This document shows positions 1-8,903 of a DNA stretch of 64,000 nt, in pieces. Position 1 is the stretch's first letter. Every line of letters begins with the position of its first letter. Made by a program: the position numbers and the translations under genes. The notes beneath the pieces are model-generated. The model was not told the origin of the DNA. It made no database searches and saw only the letters and a list, made by a program, of their open reading frames with translations. The DNA comes from Fredericiella sp038205395 (GTDB taxonomy: Bacteria > Chloroflexota > Anaerolineae > Caldilineales > Caldilineaceae), in NCBI GenBank assembly GCA_038205395.1, contig JBBRBX010000007.1, forward strand, positions 11,759-75,758. Direction: 5' to 3'.

Positions 1-1
1 C

Positions 2-496
2 CGCGACACCGACACGAATGCACAGATTCGCTCGCAGGGCTATCATGATGTGTTGGATACCTACGAGGGGCTGGAGATGGTGGCGCAGCAGACAGCCAAC
101 TGGAGCCAGACTGAAGGCTACAGCGTCATGGAGACTATCCTGCAGGCCAACCCCGATATCATCGGCGTCATTTCCGGCAATGATACAATGGCCCTGGGCG
201 CTCAGGCAGCGCTGCTGGCTGCCGGGCGTGACGATGTGGTTGTCGTGGGCTTTGACGGCAGCGACGACGCCATCCAGTCAATCATGAAGGGTGAACTGAA
301 AGCCACCTCGCTGCAGCCGGTGGCGGAAATGGCCAACCAGGCCGTGATCCAGGCCGACCAGTACATCAAGACCGGCAGCACGGGCAAGCCAGAAAAGCAG
401 TCCATCGACATGGTGCTGCTGACGGCTGAGAACGCCTGCCAATACAAGACCTTTGCGCCGACCGGCTCCACCGAACCGTGCGTGGTCGCCAAGTAA
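2..496 (+). CDS. Sugar ABC transporter substrate-binding protein, 3' part (RbsB/PBP-4 type)
   Basis: The reading frame is open from the first bases of the window to a TAA at 494-496, so only the C-terminal 164 residues are present. The segment has the features of the second lobe of type-I periplasmic sugar-binding proteins: a region around NPDIIGVISGNDTMALGA (ligand-contacting N and D), then VVVVGFDGSDDAI, then a helix rich in Q and A. It would deliver a sugar to an RbsA/RbsC importer whose genes should lie to the left, outside the window. It converges on the minus-strand sugar operon and shares an inverted-repeat terminator with it. Its relation to the second RbsB-type protein in the window (11695-12843) suggests similar substrates, but specificity cannot be read from the fragment. 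Confidence 0.88.
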   Translation, partial: RDTDTNAQIRSQGYHDVLDTYEGLEMVAQQTANWSQTEGYSVMETILQANPDIIGVISGNDTMALGAQAALLAAGRDDVVVVGFDGSDDAIQSIMKGELKATSLQPVAEMANQAVIQADQYIKTGSTGKPEKQSIDMVLLTAENACQYKTFAPTGSTEPCVVAK

Positions 497-512
497 TGTA
501 AACGGACTTTCG

Positions 513-554
513 GGAAGTGCCTCGAATCATTTATGTACTATTTGAGGCACTTCC
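513..554. terminator. Bidirectional stem-loop between convergent genes
   Basis: GGAAGTGCCTCGAA (513-526) pairs with TTTGAGGCACTTCC (541-554) through one G-U, giving a 14-bp stem and a 14-nt loop. It sits 17 bases after one stop codon and 11 bases before the convergent one. A short CTTTT follows on the + strand. The same GGAAGTG stem word recurs near 21964, 22020 and 45472. Confidence 0.7.
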
Positions 555-564
555 TCGAAACTTT

Positions 565-2097
565 TCACACAACATCATGCACCTGGCATTGATGCAGCAG
601 TTCTTTCAGCAGCGGATACATTTGTCTGTATAAATCAAAGCGCGGCGCATAGGCGGCTGTCTGCTGCGCTTGAGGCTGGATGCGCTGCTGCATGTGCACG
701 GCACGGCGCACAGCCTCAGCGGGATCCGAGTAGACGCCCGCCGCCACACCACCCAGCAGTGCAGCCCCCAGGCAGGCCGCCTCCGTCACCTGCGGCACAC
801 GCAGTGGGATGTTGCAGATGTCGGCCTTGAGCGCAAGCCAGAGCGGGCTGCGCGCGCCGCCGCCGACAGCGTGCAGTTCGGCAATCGGGACGCCCACTGC
901 GCGCAGTAGATCCAAATTGAGGCGCAGTTCAAAGGTCAACCCCTCCAAAATCGCCTTGGCAATTTCAGCCTGCGTCGTGGCAAAGGTCAGCCCCAGCAGC
1001 GCGCCTTTAGAGTGAGTGTCGAGGATCGGTGTGCCGCTGCCGGCAAAGTGCGGCAGCAGCAGCAGCGAGGTTGGCCCGGCGGGGGCCGCGGCCAGCAGCA
1101 GATCGTAGGCATCCTGCCCACTGGCCGCCGCCTGCTCAACCTGCCAGCGGCCCAGCGTATCGCGGAACCAGCGCAGCAGCAGCCCGCCGCTGTGGTTGAG
1201 CGTCATGGCCAAGAAAAGTCCCGGCACAACATGGCGATAAACAGAGATGCCTCCCTCGCTCAGCCGAGGGTCAAGCGCCGGCGTCTCCAGCGCCACCTCC
1301 ATCACCTCGGCGGTGCCGCTGGAGACCATCGCCAGCCCAGGTGCAATAACGCCGGCGCCCAGCGCGGCGCAGGCTTGATCGTGGCCGCCTGCCGCCAGCA
1401 CCACCTCACCGTCAATGCCCAACTCACTCGCCAGCTCACGCCGTAGCGTGCCGACTGGCCCACCGTGGGAGGGCGCCGGTCGCGCCAGTTTGGCACAGTC
1501 GATGCCGCAGCGCTCCAGAATATCCGCCGCCCATTCGCCGCTCACCAGATCCATCATCTGCGTGCGCGAGGCGAGACAGCCGCTGATGACTGCCTCGCCT
1601 CCCAGTCGGCGCAGCAAAAAATCTTCGTAAAGCAAGAACTGCTGGGCCGAACGCCATATCTCCGGCTCATGTGCCTGCAGCCACAGCAGTTTGGGCAGCG
1701 TATTGATTGTATGCAGCGGCATACCGGTGCGCTGGAACAACGTTTCGCCCCCAAAGGTCTCGGCAAGCCACTGGTTTTCCTTTGTCGTGCGCGTATCCAT
1801 GCCCAGGATAGCCGGCCGCAGCGCACGGCCTTCGCCATCCACAGGGATCACAGCCTCGCCTTGGCAGGAGAGCGCCAGTGAGAGCGGTGGATCACCTGTC
1901 ACCTGCGGATCAGCCGTGGCCTCACGCAGGCATACCCATGCCAACTGCCAGACGGCTTCGGCATCCTGTTCGGCCCACTTGGGATGGGGGGTAGAAATGG
2001 CATACTCGCGCTTGGCTTGGGCCAGGATACGTCCATCCGCAGCAAACACAATGGCTTTGCAGCCTGTCGTACCGATATCGAGACCAATCAGAGACAT
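565..2097 (-). CDS. xylB: FGGY-family carbohydrate kinase, xylulokinase-like
   Basis: 510 residues, the usual FGGY length. The N-terminal ATPase lobe opens with GLDIGTTGCKAIVF (residues 5-18). The sugar-side motif GGHDQACAALGAG lies near 240, and the second lobe has GGGARSPLWLALKADICN with the EAACLGAALLGG adenosine motif near 440-470. It should phosphorylate a ketopentose or related ketose with ATP in the cytoplasm. It is the last gene of the roughly 15-kb minus-strand operon starting near 15336, following the zinc dehydrogenase with 5 bases between them. A second FGGY kinase (4592-6145) is only distantly similar, so the two probably act on different ketoses. The xylulokinase label is family-level; an apulose or ribulose kinase is possible. 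Confidence 0.82.
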   Translation of the reverse strand: MSLIGLDIGTTGCKAIVFAADGRILAQAKREYAISTPHPKWAEQDAEAVWQLAWVCLREATADPQVTGDPPLSLALSCQGEAVIPVDGEGRALRPAILGMDTRTTKENQWLAETFGGETLFQRTGMPLHTINTLPKLLWLQAHEPEIWRSAQQFLLYEDFLLRRLGGEAVISGCLASRTQMMDLVSGEWAADILERCGIDCAKLARPAPSHGGPVGTLRRELASELGIDGEVVLAAGGHDQACAALGAGVIAPGLAMVSSGTAEVMEVALETPALDPRLSEGGISVYRHVVPGLFLAMTLNHSGGLLLRWFRDTLGRWQVEQAAASGQDAYDLLLAAAPAGPTSLLLLPHFAGSGTPILDTHSKGALLGLTFATTQAEIAKAILEGLTFELRLNLDLLRAVGVPIAELHAVGGGARSPLWLALKADICNIPLRVPQVTEAACLGAALLGGVAAGVYSDPAEAVRRAVHMQQRIQPQAQQTAAYAPRFDLYRQMYPLLKELLHQCQVHDVV

Positions 2098-2102
2098 ATA
2101 CT

Positions 2103-3149
2103 TTATTCCTGCGGTTTTACCACAGCCTTCAATCCTTCACCGCTGTCTGCCGTGGCAAAGGCCTTGCCGACTTCGTCCAATGGAAAGCGGTGGGTGATCA
2201 GCTTCTCCACCGGAATGACGCCGCGAGCGAAGAGATCCAGCGCCGAGGAATGCGCTGTCGGATGATAGGAGAAGGCGCCGACGACATCAATTTCGCCGTA
2301 ATGGATGCGATTACCGTCAAGCGACGTCATAGGATTGGCTTTGGGCAGGCCGCCAAAGAGCACCACACGGCCACCCTTGCGCACCATCTGCACCGCCTGG
2401 GTCTGGGTCGCAGCGACTGGGTTGGCGCACACGACGACATCGGCCCCCAGCCCACCCGTCCAAGCACGCACCTGCTCCACTACATCCGGCGCATTGCCGT
2501 CCAGCGCCAGCTCCGGCTCAAAGCGTTGGGCCATTTCCAGCCGCTGCGTGCTGACGTCGATAATGCACGTAGCGGCCCCACGCGCCTGGGCCACAGCCAC
2601 ATGCAGACAGCCGATGGGGCCGGCGCCAATGATCACCACACGGTCATCGATGCCCGTGTTGGCTTTGGCGTGTGCGGCCAGCACGGACGAGGCGGGTTCA
2701 GCCATAGCCGCAAAATCGTCGCTGAGTTTCTCCGGCACGCGGTGGACAATGCCGTTAGCCAGCACCTCACCGCTCAACACCATCCGTTCGGCAAAGCCTC
2801 CAGGGTAGCCAGGGGTGATGCCCAGCAAGCGAATATTGTCACACAGGTTGTACTGGCCGCGCTCGCAGTACCAGCAGTGGCCGCAGTGAATATCGGGCGC
2901 AATCGCCAGGCGGTCGCCTATGGCGTACTCCTTCACGTCGGGACCAACTTCGACCACCACCCCCGAAACCTCGTGGCCTGGGATCATGTCCATGACGCCA
3001 GCCGGTGGCCCCTCGCGCCAGCGGCGCAAGTCAGAGCCACAGACGCCACACGCTTCCACCCTGAGCACCAGACCATCCGGCGGCGCACTGGGCGTGGCCA
3101 CTTCGCGCACCTCAAAGCTGCGCGGCCCTATCAAAACTGCTGCTTTCAT
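2103..3149 (-). CDS. Zinc-dependent medium-chain alcohol/polyol dehydrogenase
   Basis: 348 residues from the ATG at 3149, chosen because AAGGAG lies 5 bases upstream; an ATG 39 bases earlier has no such site. Catalytic-zinc ligands appear in CGVCGSDL (Cys near 37) and GHEVSG. The structural zinc loop is CGHCWYCERGQYNLC. The Rossmann motif is GAGPIGCLHVAVAQARG with a following acidic residue (CIID), which favours NAD+ over NADP+. It belongs to the sorbitol/threonine dehydrogenase branch of the MDR superfamily and would interconvert a polyol or hydroxy acid and its ketone. It is a paralogue of the dehydrogenase at 12948-14000 in the same operon. Substrate unknown. Confidence 0.85.
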   Translation of the reverse strand: MKAAVLIGPRSFEVREVATPSAPPDGLVLRVEACGVCGSDLRRWREGPPAGVMDMIPGHEVSGVVVEVGPDVKEYAIGDRLAIAPDIHCGHCWYCERGQYNLCDNIRLLGITPGYPGGFAERMVLSGEVLANGIVHRVPEKLSDDFAAMAEPASSVLAAHAKANTGIDDRVVIIGAGPIGCLHVAVAQARGAATCIIDVSTQRLEMAQRFEPELALDGNAPDVVEQVRAWTGGLGADVVVCANPVAATQTQAVQMVRKGGRVVLFGGLPKANPMTSLDGNRIHYGEIDVVGAFSYHPTAHSSALDLFARGVIPVEKLITHRFPLDEVGKAFATADSGEGLKAVVKPQE

Positions 3150-3200
3150 ATTTTCTCCTTTTCTGAACCAAGATAATTCTTCCGCCATGCAACTCTAGGC

Positions 3201-4505
3201 TCAGATACTCTCCAGCACCAGCACCCAGTCCGGGCCATCCACCGGTGGGGTGAAGGTAACTTCGCTGTTGGTTGAAAACTTGCCGATTGTCTGCGCACCG
3301 CCGCTGCGCGGGTTGTACCAGGCAGCGTACACGGCCGAACCCGCGGCCCAATCCAGCCGCACTGCCACAGGCTGCGGCGTGGGCAGATAGACGAGAGCAT
3401 AGCTGCCTTCGCTGTCGCGGGTGGCGGTGCGATACTCGCCGCGCTCGCCGCCATCAAAGAGCAAAATGCTCTGGTCGGGAATACGGCTGAGAAAAGAGTG
3501 TGCTTCCATCAGGCGGCGCAGATGCAGCATCTGTCCGGCGGCAGGGCGGTCAATGGCATCCTGCCAGGGGCGGTCCGCATGGTTGATGGCTTCATAACGG
3601 TCGCCGCTGAACTGCCACATGGTGTGATGGCCATAGGTGATGCCGCAGCCGCCGGCAAAAACCGAACGGTAAGATTGGCGGCGCACGTCATCAGCCCGGA
3701 AGTAGCCGTTGGAAGGGTCCCAATCAGGCCAGGGGTTGACGGGGTGGTCCTCATAGTTTGGCTCGGCGTCCACCACCGGCTTGGCCGGCGTCAGCGCATA
3801 ATCGTGGGCAATCATCTCCCAGACCGGCGTGCTGCGCCCGGAACCGTGGCCCGACTGCATCATATTGAAATCGAGCCACTCTTCTTCGTGCAGCCACTCC
3901 GAACTGGAGTGCTTGCCGGAGGGGTGATAGGTCTTAATGACATGCTGCCCCACACCCTCGTCGATACCGGCTGCCATGGCGCGCCAGATGGGGCGATAGT
4001 CATGTGTGTCGTCATAGGCCGGCCGGTCGCCGCCCAGCACCCAGATCACATTGCTGTCCCCACGATAGCGCTCACCCAGCCAGCGACCATAAACACGTGC
4101 ATTGTCCTCGTTAAAAACAACCGGCCCCTTTCCCCATAGATGAGTCACCTTGTCACCCCAGGTGGGCAGCAGGCTGACATAGATCCCGTGCTCTGCTGCC
4201 ATGCGGATCACTTCGTCTACATGGCGAAAGTAGGCTTCATTGGGGCGCGCGGGGTCATCGTCCACGAGCGCATACTCGCCATAGGCGTTGGGCGTGTGCA
4301 GCCCGTCGAACTCGGCCAGCGCCACCGCCTGGATCACGTTAAAGCCTTTGCGACGGCGGTTTTCCAGGTAAAAGGCGGCCTCCTCGCTGGTCAGACGATG
4401 GAAAATTTCCCAAACGGTGTCGGCCAGCCAGAAGAACGGCTCGCCCGTTTCCGTCACTAGAAAGCGCTGGTTGTCACTGACGGTAATGCGTGGCAGCATG
4501 CTCAT
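3201..4505 (-). CDS. DUF4038 / GH140-type apiosidase-like glycoside hydrolase
   Basis: 434 residues. The start at 4505 (MSMLPRITV) has GGGAGG about 11 bases upstream; the open frame runs 225 bases further but that would intrude into the preceding kinase gene. The N-terminal part (FFWLADTVWEIFHRL, GFNVIQAVAL) matches the DUF4038 TIM barrel of GH140, whose founder is an apiosidase acting on rhamnogalacturonan II. Candidate catalytic residues are the Asp in VIWVLGGDRP and the Glu in VVDAEPNYED. A C-terminal beta domain of about 90 residues corresponds to the putative collagen-binding domain of this family. There is no signal peptide, so it probably acts in the cytoplasm on imported oligosaccharide. 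Function as an apiosidase is inferred from family only. Confidence 0.75.
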   Translation of the reverse strand: MSMLPRITVSDNQRFLVTETGEPFFWLADTVWEIFHRLTSEEAAFYLENRRRKGFNVIQAVALAEFDGLHTPNAYGEYALVDDDPARPNEAYFRHVDEVIRMAAEHGIYVSLLPTWGDKVTHLWGKGPVVFNEDNARVYGRWLGERYRGDSNVIWVLGGDRPAYDDTHDYRPIWRAMAAGIDEGVGQHVIKTYHPSGKHSSSEWLHEEEWLDFNMMQSGHGSGRSTPVWEMIAHDYALTPAKPVVDAEPNYEDHPVNPWPDWDPSNGYFRADDVRRQSYRSVFAGGCGITYGHHTMWQFSGDRYEAINHADRPWQDAIDRPAAGQMLHLRRLMEAHSFLSRIPDQSILLFDGGERGEYRTATRDSEGSYALVYLPTPQPVAVRLDWAAGSAVYAAWYNPRSGGAQTIGKFSTNSEVTFTPPVDGPDWVLVLESI

Positions 4506-4591
4506 GTGCAGAAATTCCTCCCTGTTCGTGTCCTGTGGTGAATCAGCAAAAAGCTTTCCAGCCATAAACTGCCTGGAAAGCCTGGTGTAGG

Positions 4592-6145
4592 TTAATGGCT
4601 GCGCAACTGCGCCAGAGTCTGAAAGTCTTCCTTGACGTGGCTGTAGAGACGCCGGTAGAGCGCAAAATACTCCCCGTAGCGCGCATGGCGCTCCGCATCC
4701 GGCTCCATCGGCGCGACGTACTGCGCCCACTGTTTGGCCACACCAAAATCAGCAAAGACACCGGCCCCCACACCGGCAAGGATGGCGTCGCCATAGGGTG
4801 CGCCTGTGCGCCGCTGCACCAGCACGGTTGGTATATTGAAAACGTCGGTGATAATCTGGCGCCACAGCTTGCTGACCGCACCGCCTTCGTTGAGCACCAG
4901 TGGATAGTGGATCGGCAGCCCTGACTGCACCAGCAGTTGGTACGAGTCGTAAAGGGCATAGGCCACCGCCTCCATCATGGCGCGCACCAGATGACCTTTG
5001 CCGTGGTTGAGCGACAGGCCAAAGATGACGCCGCGTGCAGCCGTATCCCAGATCGGCGTGCGTTCGCCCATCAGGTAAGGCAAAATAAGCAGGCCGTCAC
5101 TGCCTGGGGGAACCTTCTCCGCCTGCAGATTGAGCAAGTCATAGGCGCTGACACCCAAAACACGCTCAGTCTCCACTTCATATTGCCCAAACGCATCGCG
5201 CAAGTAGCGAATAGACTGGCCGCCGGTCGTTGTGGTCGGCACCGTCACATAGGTATTGGCTGAATCGACGCTGAAGGCAAAGTTAATCATCGCGGCGCCG
5301 ACCGGTGAAAAGTTAAACTCGCGGCTTTTGTGCACCACACCGAAGTTGCCCACCGTGCCTAGATTACTCATCATGTCGCCTTCGGCTGTAATGCCGGCAG
5401 CAATACAACTGGCGTTGAAATCCACCTGGCCACAGCAGACCGGCGTGCCGGCAGCCAGACCGGTCTCCGCAGCCGCCGCACTGGTGACACTGCCGATAAT
5501 GGCCTGCGGGCGATGGATCGCCGGCAGGATGGCGGGTGAGATGCCGATGGCCGCCAACATTTCGTCATCAAAGCGCTCAGCCAGCAGATCATAGGCAACT
5601 CCGTAAAAAGCCGCGCCGCCTTGATTGATGACCGCCTCTCCGGTCAGCTTGAGCGTAATAAAGCCGTCAATGGTCAGCGCCTTCCAGATGCGTTGATAGT
5701 CGTCTGGGCGGTGGCGCTGCTCCCACAGCAGATTGACCAAAACAGGATGGTCTTCAATACGGTTGGCGCTCAGTTGGAAGATACGATCTTCTCCAATCTG
5801 CTCGCTTAGCCAACGCACCTCTTGGGTTGCGCGCCTGTCCATCAGGTTATAGGCTAGTTGAATGGGCCGGTGCTGCGCATCGACCATCACCAGCGAGGGC
5901 AGCGCCGAGGAAACGGCCAGTGCACGGATGTCACCCGCAGCAATATGCGCCTGGCCCAGACACTGCCCGATCAGACGACAGCCAATCGTCCAATAAAGCG
6001 CTGGGTCATGTTCCGACCAGCCTGGCTGCGCATGGATAAAAGGATATTCCTCAAAGGCAAAGCCCAGCACCGCACCTTGTGTATCAATAATACATGCCTT
6101 GGCGCCGCCTGTACCGTAATCGATGCCCAGCAAGTAATCGGCCAT
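4592..6145 (-). CDS. FGGY-family carbohydrate kinase (second copy)
   Basis: 517 residues. It starts MADYLLGIDYGTGGAKACII, the FGGY phosphate-1 loop. The C-terminal lobe has the GGAVSKLWRQIITDVFNIP motif and APYGDAILAGVGAGVF near 440-470. It is predicted to transfer phosphate from ATP to a ketose or polyol imported by the RbsABC system in the same operon. A 16-bp perfect stem-loop separates it from the SIS isomerase gene upstream. It is more divergent from classical XylB than the kinase at 565-2097. The FGGY apulose kinase of the apiose transketolase route is one candidate identity, not proven here. Confidence 0.82.
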   Translation of the reverse strand: MADYLLGIDYGTGGAKACIIDTQGAVLGFAFEEYPFIHAQPGWSEHDPALYWTIGCRLIGQCLGQAHIAAGDIRALAVSSALPSLVMVDAQHRPIQLAYNLMDRRATQEVRWLSEQIGEDRIFQLSANRIEDHPVLVNLLWEQRHRPDDYQRIWKALTIDGFITLKLTGEAVINQGGAAFYGVAYDLLAERFDDEMLAAIGISPAILPAIHRPQAIIGSVTSAAAAETGLAAGTPVCCGQVDFNASCIAAGITAEGDMMSNLGTVGNFGVVHKSREFNFSPVGAAMINFAFSVDSANTYVTVPTTTTGGQSIRYLRDAFGQYEVETERVLGVSAYDLLNLQAEKVPPGSDGLLILPYLMGERTPIWDTAARGVIFGLSLNHGKGHLVRAMMEAVAYALYDSYQLLVQSGLPIHYPLVLNEGGAVSKLWRQIITDVFNIPTVLVQRRTGAPYGDAILAGVGAGVFADFGVAKQWAQYVAPMEPDAERHARYGEYFALYRRLYSHVKEDFQTLAQLRSH

Positions 6146-6184
6146 CGCTGCTCCCGTTCAACTCATGTCGCTAAGCCAGCAGGC

Positions 6185-6225
6185 CAATAGACACCGAGTG
6201 CAGCACTGACACTCGGTGTCTATTG
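6185..6225 (-). terminator. Perfect 16-bp stem-loop between SIS isomerase and FGGY kinase genes
   Basis: CAATAGACACCGAGTG (6185-6200) and its exact complement (6210-6225) flank a 9-nt loop. It lies inside the long minus-strand operon and lacks a convincing U-run, so it may act as a partial terminator or an mRNA stabiliser that sets different levels for upstream and downstream genes. Its words recur in the stem-loops at 33083 (GACACCGAG) and 59164 (CAATAGAC). Confidence 0.65.
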
Positions 6226-6248
6226 ACTGTATGGCTGGGACCTGTCAT

Positions 6249-6845
6249 TTATTTCCTTACCAAATCCGCCGTCGCACCCGATGGATGTGTCTGCACCAGC
6301 GTCGTGAGGTCAAAGCCGCGCAGGTTTTTCGCCACCTGCACCAGGGCATCGCCCACCGCGCCCGCCGCCAGTGTACTGCCAAAGGGCAAAACCCCATCGC
6401 CTTCACCGTGCGGCCCGGAATTGACATTGAGCACGATGTCGCTCAGCTTTGCCAGCGGCGAAGCCGACTCCCAAGTCATGGCGATCACCTTGGCTCCCCG
6501 TTCGCGCGCGACAATGACGAACTGGTTGATCTCAGCACTCTTGCCCGCTTTGGAGAAGGCGATCAGGATATCGCCCGGCGCCACTGCAGCGGATGGGCCA
6601 TGCAGCGCATCGGCGGCATGGGCAAAGAAAGCCGGCATCCCGCAGGTGGAGAGCATATGCGCCAGACGGCGTGCCATAGTGCCCGAAGTGCCGGCGCCCG
6701 TGACAAAGATTTTGCCTGTGCAGCCGCTGACCAGCCGCACCGCAGCCGCAAAGTCTTCCCCCAACTGTGCGGCCATCAAAGCAACGACCTCAGCTTCCGC
6801 CTGGATCATGGCCCGCCCCGCCGCCAGCAGTTCTTGGTCATTCAT
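6249..6845 (-). CDS. SIS-domain sugar isomerase (KpsF/KdsD-like, no CBS domains)
   Basis: 198 residues from the ATG at 6845, which has a GGGGG stretch just upstream; two in-frame ATG triplets further up overlap the preceding gene or lack a ribosome site. It is a single SIS domain: IFVTGAGTSGTMARRLAH (phosphosugar loop), GMPAFFAHAADALHG, then ILIAFSKAGKSAEINQ and VIAMTWESASPLA. The spacing resembles the N-terminal half of arabinose-5-phosphate isomerase, and the usual tandem CBS domains are absent. It would isomerise a phosphorylated aldose/ketose after the FGGY kinases. The gene follows the TIM-barrel isomerase by about 13 bases. Hexulose-phosphate isomerase (HxlB type) is an alternative reading. 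Confidence 0.75.
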   Translation of the reverse strand: MNDQELLAAGRAMIQAEAEVVALMAAQLGEDFAAAVRLVSGCTGKIFVTGAGTSGTMARRLAHMLSTCGMPAFFAHAADALHGPSAAVAPGDILIAFSKAGKSAEINQFVIVARERGAKVIAMTWESASPLAKLSDIVLNVNSGPHGEGDGVLPFGSTLAAGAVGDALVQVAKNLRGFDLTTLVQTHPSGATADLVRK

Positions 6846-6858
6846 CGCTGCCCCCATC

Positions 6859-7842
6859 TTAGCCGAACAGGGCGCGACGCAACATTGCCTGGGCCGCCAT
6901 GGCATCGCCGCTGGCATAGATCGCTTCGGCCTCCTGGTGATCGATACGCTCGGCAGCCTTGGACAGTGTATCCAGCCAGGCCAGGCTCTCACGCGCTACG
7001 GCAATCTTATTCTTTTCGCGATAGGCGAAAATATCGAGCGAGTACCAGCCGTCATAGCCGGTGCGATCCAGCCAGTAGAATAACTCCACCCATTCCAGCG
7101 TGTGCACCGAGCCGGGCACCATATCATCATCCCAGTAGCGGTAGTTGTCGTTGAGGTGCAGGTGAAACAGCCGGTCGCCAAATCGTTTGAGCAGCGCCAC
7201 CGACTCGGCCATCGTCTCATAGCCCATATTGGCATGACCCACATCTAAATTAATGCCCAGATTCGGCTTGTTGACCATGTTGACAAAGAGCAGCGCCTTG
7301 GCCGTACCGCTGATCATGATGTGCGTACGCGGCTCTTTGGGCTTGAACTCCAGCGATATCTTGACATTGGGGTTATGCGAAGCACACTCGTCCAGCCCTT
7401 CCAACATCCAATCATACATCTTCAGGTAGTCGGCTTGGAACACATAGTCCCACCCGTCATGGCCGGGCCAGGGGCTGACATGGTTGCAGCCGGTGGAAGC
7501 GGCCAGGTCCATCGCCACTTTGATGCGGTCAATGGCGTCGCGGCGGATGCCGGGGTCGGTGGCGGCCAGAGTGCCCCATCCCCACTTGGGATGCGCCCAG
7601 ATTTCGGGGATCACACCTGCCAGTTGGAAACCAGCGTCATGGATCTGCTTAACCACATCGTGCTGGTTCTCATCATTGATGTGCCAGCCGCCGATTACTT
7701 CAATCCCACTGAGGCCGGGCACCTGTTTGGCGTCTTCCAACATCTGGTCAAACGAGCGCTGCTCAGTATAGCCCTGCAGCACATAGCGATCGGCGCAGGC
7801 GCCAAACACCACGGCCACGGCTGCATATCGTCTTGTTTTCAT
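6859..7842 (-). CDS. Sugar isomerase/epimerase, xylose-isomerase-like TIM barrel
   Basis: 327 residues with AGGAG 7-8 bases before the ATG at 7842. The fold is that of the AP-endonuclease-2/xylose isomerase-like family. Probable metal ligands are the Glu in ISLEFKPKEP, the Asp and His in NLDVGHANMG, and the His-x-His of LFHLHLNDN. It should interconvert an aldose and a ketose, or epimerise one, using a divalent metal. Position between the importer genes and the two FGGY kinases makes it the likely first catabolic enzyme of the operon. Apiose isomerase (ApsI) is a member of this superfamily, which is part of the basis for the apiose hypothesis. The substrate itself is not readable from sequence. 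Confidence 0.8.
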   Translation of the reverse strand: MKTRRYAAVAVVFGACADRYVLQGYTEQRSFDQMLEDAKQVPGLSGIEVIGGWHINDENQHDVVKQIHDAGFQLAGVIPEIWAHPKWGWGTLAATDPGIRRDAIDRIKVAMDLAASTGCNHVSPWPGHDGWDYVFQADYLKMYDWMLEGLDECASHNPNVKISLEFKPKEPRTHIMISGTAKALLFVNMVNKPNLGINLDVGHANMGYETMAESVALLKRFGDRLFHLHLNDNYRYWDDDMVPGSVHTLEWVELFYWLDRTGYDGWYSLDIFAYREKNKIAVARESLAWLDTLSKAAERIDHQEAEAIYASGDAMAAQAMLRRALFG

Positions 7843-7886
7843 GCGAATTTTCTCCTGGTGACTGTTAAAATATCAGGCGGGCAAGC

Positions 7887-8903
7887 TTAGGCGCTGGAAA
7901 CGGCCCCAGCGGCAATATCCTTATCGGTGCGGATATTACGCCGGCGCAGTTTTTGCAACTGTGTATTACGAAAGGCATCCAGCAGGATAGCGAACAAAAT
8001 AATGGCGGCGGTAATCAGGGGCTGCATGTAGATGTCCACCTTGGTAAAGATCAGCCCAGTCTGAATCATCTGGATCAACACCGCACCCAATACCGTGCCG
8101 GGGAAGACCGTGCCCAGGCCGCCAAACAGGCTGGTGCCGCCCAGCACGACGGCAGCGATGGCATTAAACTCATACCCCTCGCCAAAGCCTGGATGCACCA
8201 CACCTTGCTGCGCCACTGACACGAAGCCGCCCAACGCCGCCAGCAGGCCGCTGGCGATATAGACGGTGGCCAGCACACGATCTACTTGCAGACCGGCCTT
8301 TTGCGCCGCATCGGCATCGTTGCCTACGGCATAAATGCGCCGCCCGATTGGGGTCATGGTCAACACCAGATGGGCCGCCAAGACTACCAGGCCAAAGATT
8401 ACGATGGGCAACGGGACAATCCCAAACAGGCGCGTAGAACCCAACTGCAGTACGCTGTCGGGGAAAGGAATTTGGATCGACTGCGAGAAGAGCAGCCCCA
8501 CTCCTTTGCCGGCCACCATCGTACCCAGTGTCGCAATGAAAGGGACAATTTTCAGTTTGGTGATCAAAAAGGCATTGACCAGCCCAAAGATGACACCGAC
8601 GCCCAGGCAAACCAACAGACCCAGCCAGACAGGAGCCTTCAGATTCTGCATGAGCAAGCCGGCCACTGCCGCCGATACATACATATTGGAGCCGACCGAC
8701 AAGTCGATGCCCCCGGTCAGGATCACAAAGGTCATGCCCACGGCCACAATGCCGATATACGAGGCCTGCTTCAAAATGGTTTCGGCTGCCTGCACAGTAA
8801 AGAAGCGCGGGGAGAGCAAGCCGAAGATCAGAAAAACGACGACAAATAAGATATAGGGTGTGTTTTGCAGCACAAGCTGCAGGGTGCGGCGGTTGGTATT
8901 CAT
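7887..8903 (-). CDS. Sugar ABC transporter permease (RbsC family), copy 1
   Basis: 338 residues and about ten hydrophobic segments, the usual RbsC/BPD_transp_2 layout, with TGGIDLSVGSNMYVS near 63-77 and the coupling-region motif ALGGFVSVAQQG, then AIAAVVLGGTSLFGG near 245. Its ATG overlaps the stop of the ATPase gene as ATGA (8900-8903), so the two are translationally coupled. Together with the permease at 10453-11565 it probably forms a heterodimeric channel around the RbsA-type ATPase. It is an inner-membrane protein importing the sugar bound by the lipoprotein at 11695-12843. Confidence 0.9.
   Translation of the reverse strand: MNTNRRTLQLVLQNTPYILFVVVFLIFGLLSPRFFTVQAAETILKQASYIGIVAVGMTFVILTGGIDLSVGSNMYVSAAVAGLLMQNLKAPVWLGLLVCLGVGVIFGLVNAFLITKLKIVPFIATLGTMVAGKGVGLLFSQSIQIPFPDSVLQLGSTRLFGIVPLPIVIFGLVVLAAHLVLTMTPIGRRIYAVGNDADAAQKAGLQVDRVLATVYIASGLLAALGGFVSVAQQGVVHPGFGEGYEFNAIAAVVLGGTSLFGGLGTVFPGTVLGAVLIQMIQTGLIFTKVDIYMQPLITAAIILFAILLDAFRNTQLQKLRRRNIRTDKDIAAGAVSSA

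Noticed and set aside
2190..3176. 328-codon open frame on the + strand
   Set aside because: It is the shadow of the zinc dehydrogenase; His/Arg-rich composition shows no recognised fold.
4506..4730. 75-codon extension of the GH140-like protein
   Set aside because: It would run back into the upstream kinase gene, and a good ribosome site exists before 4505.
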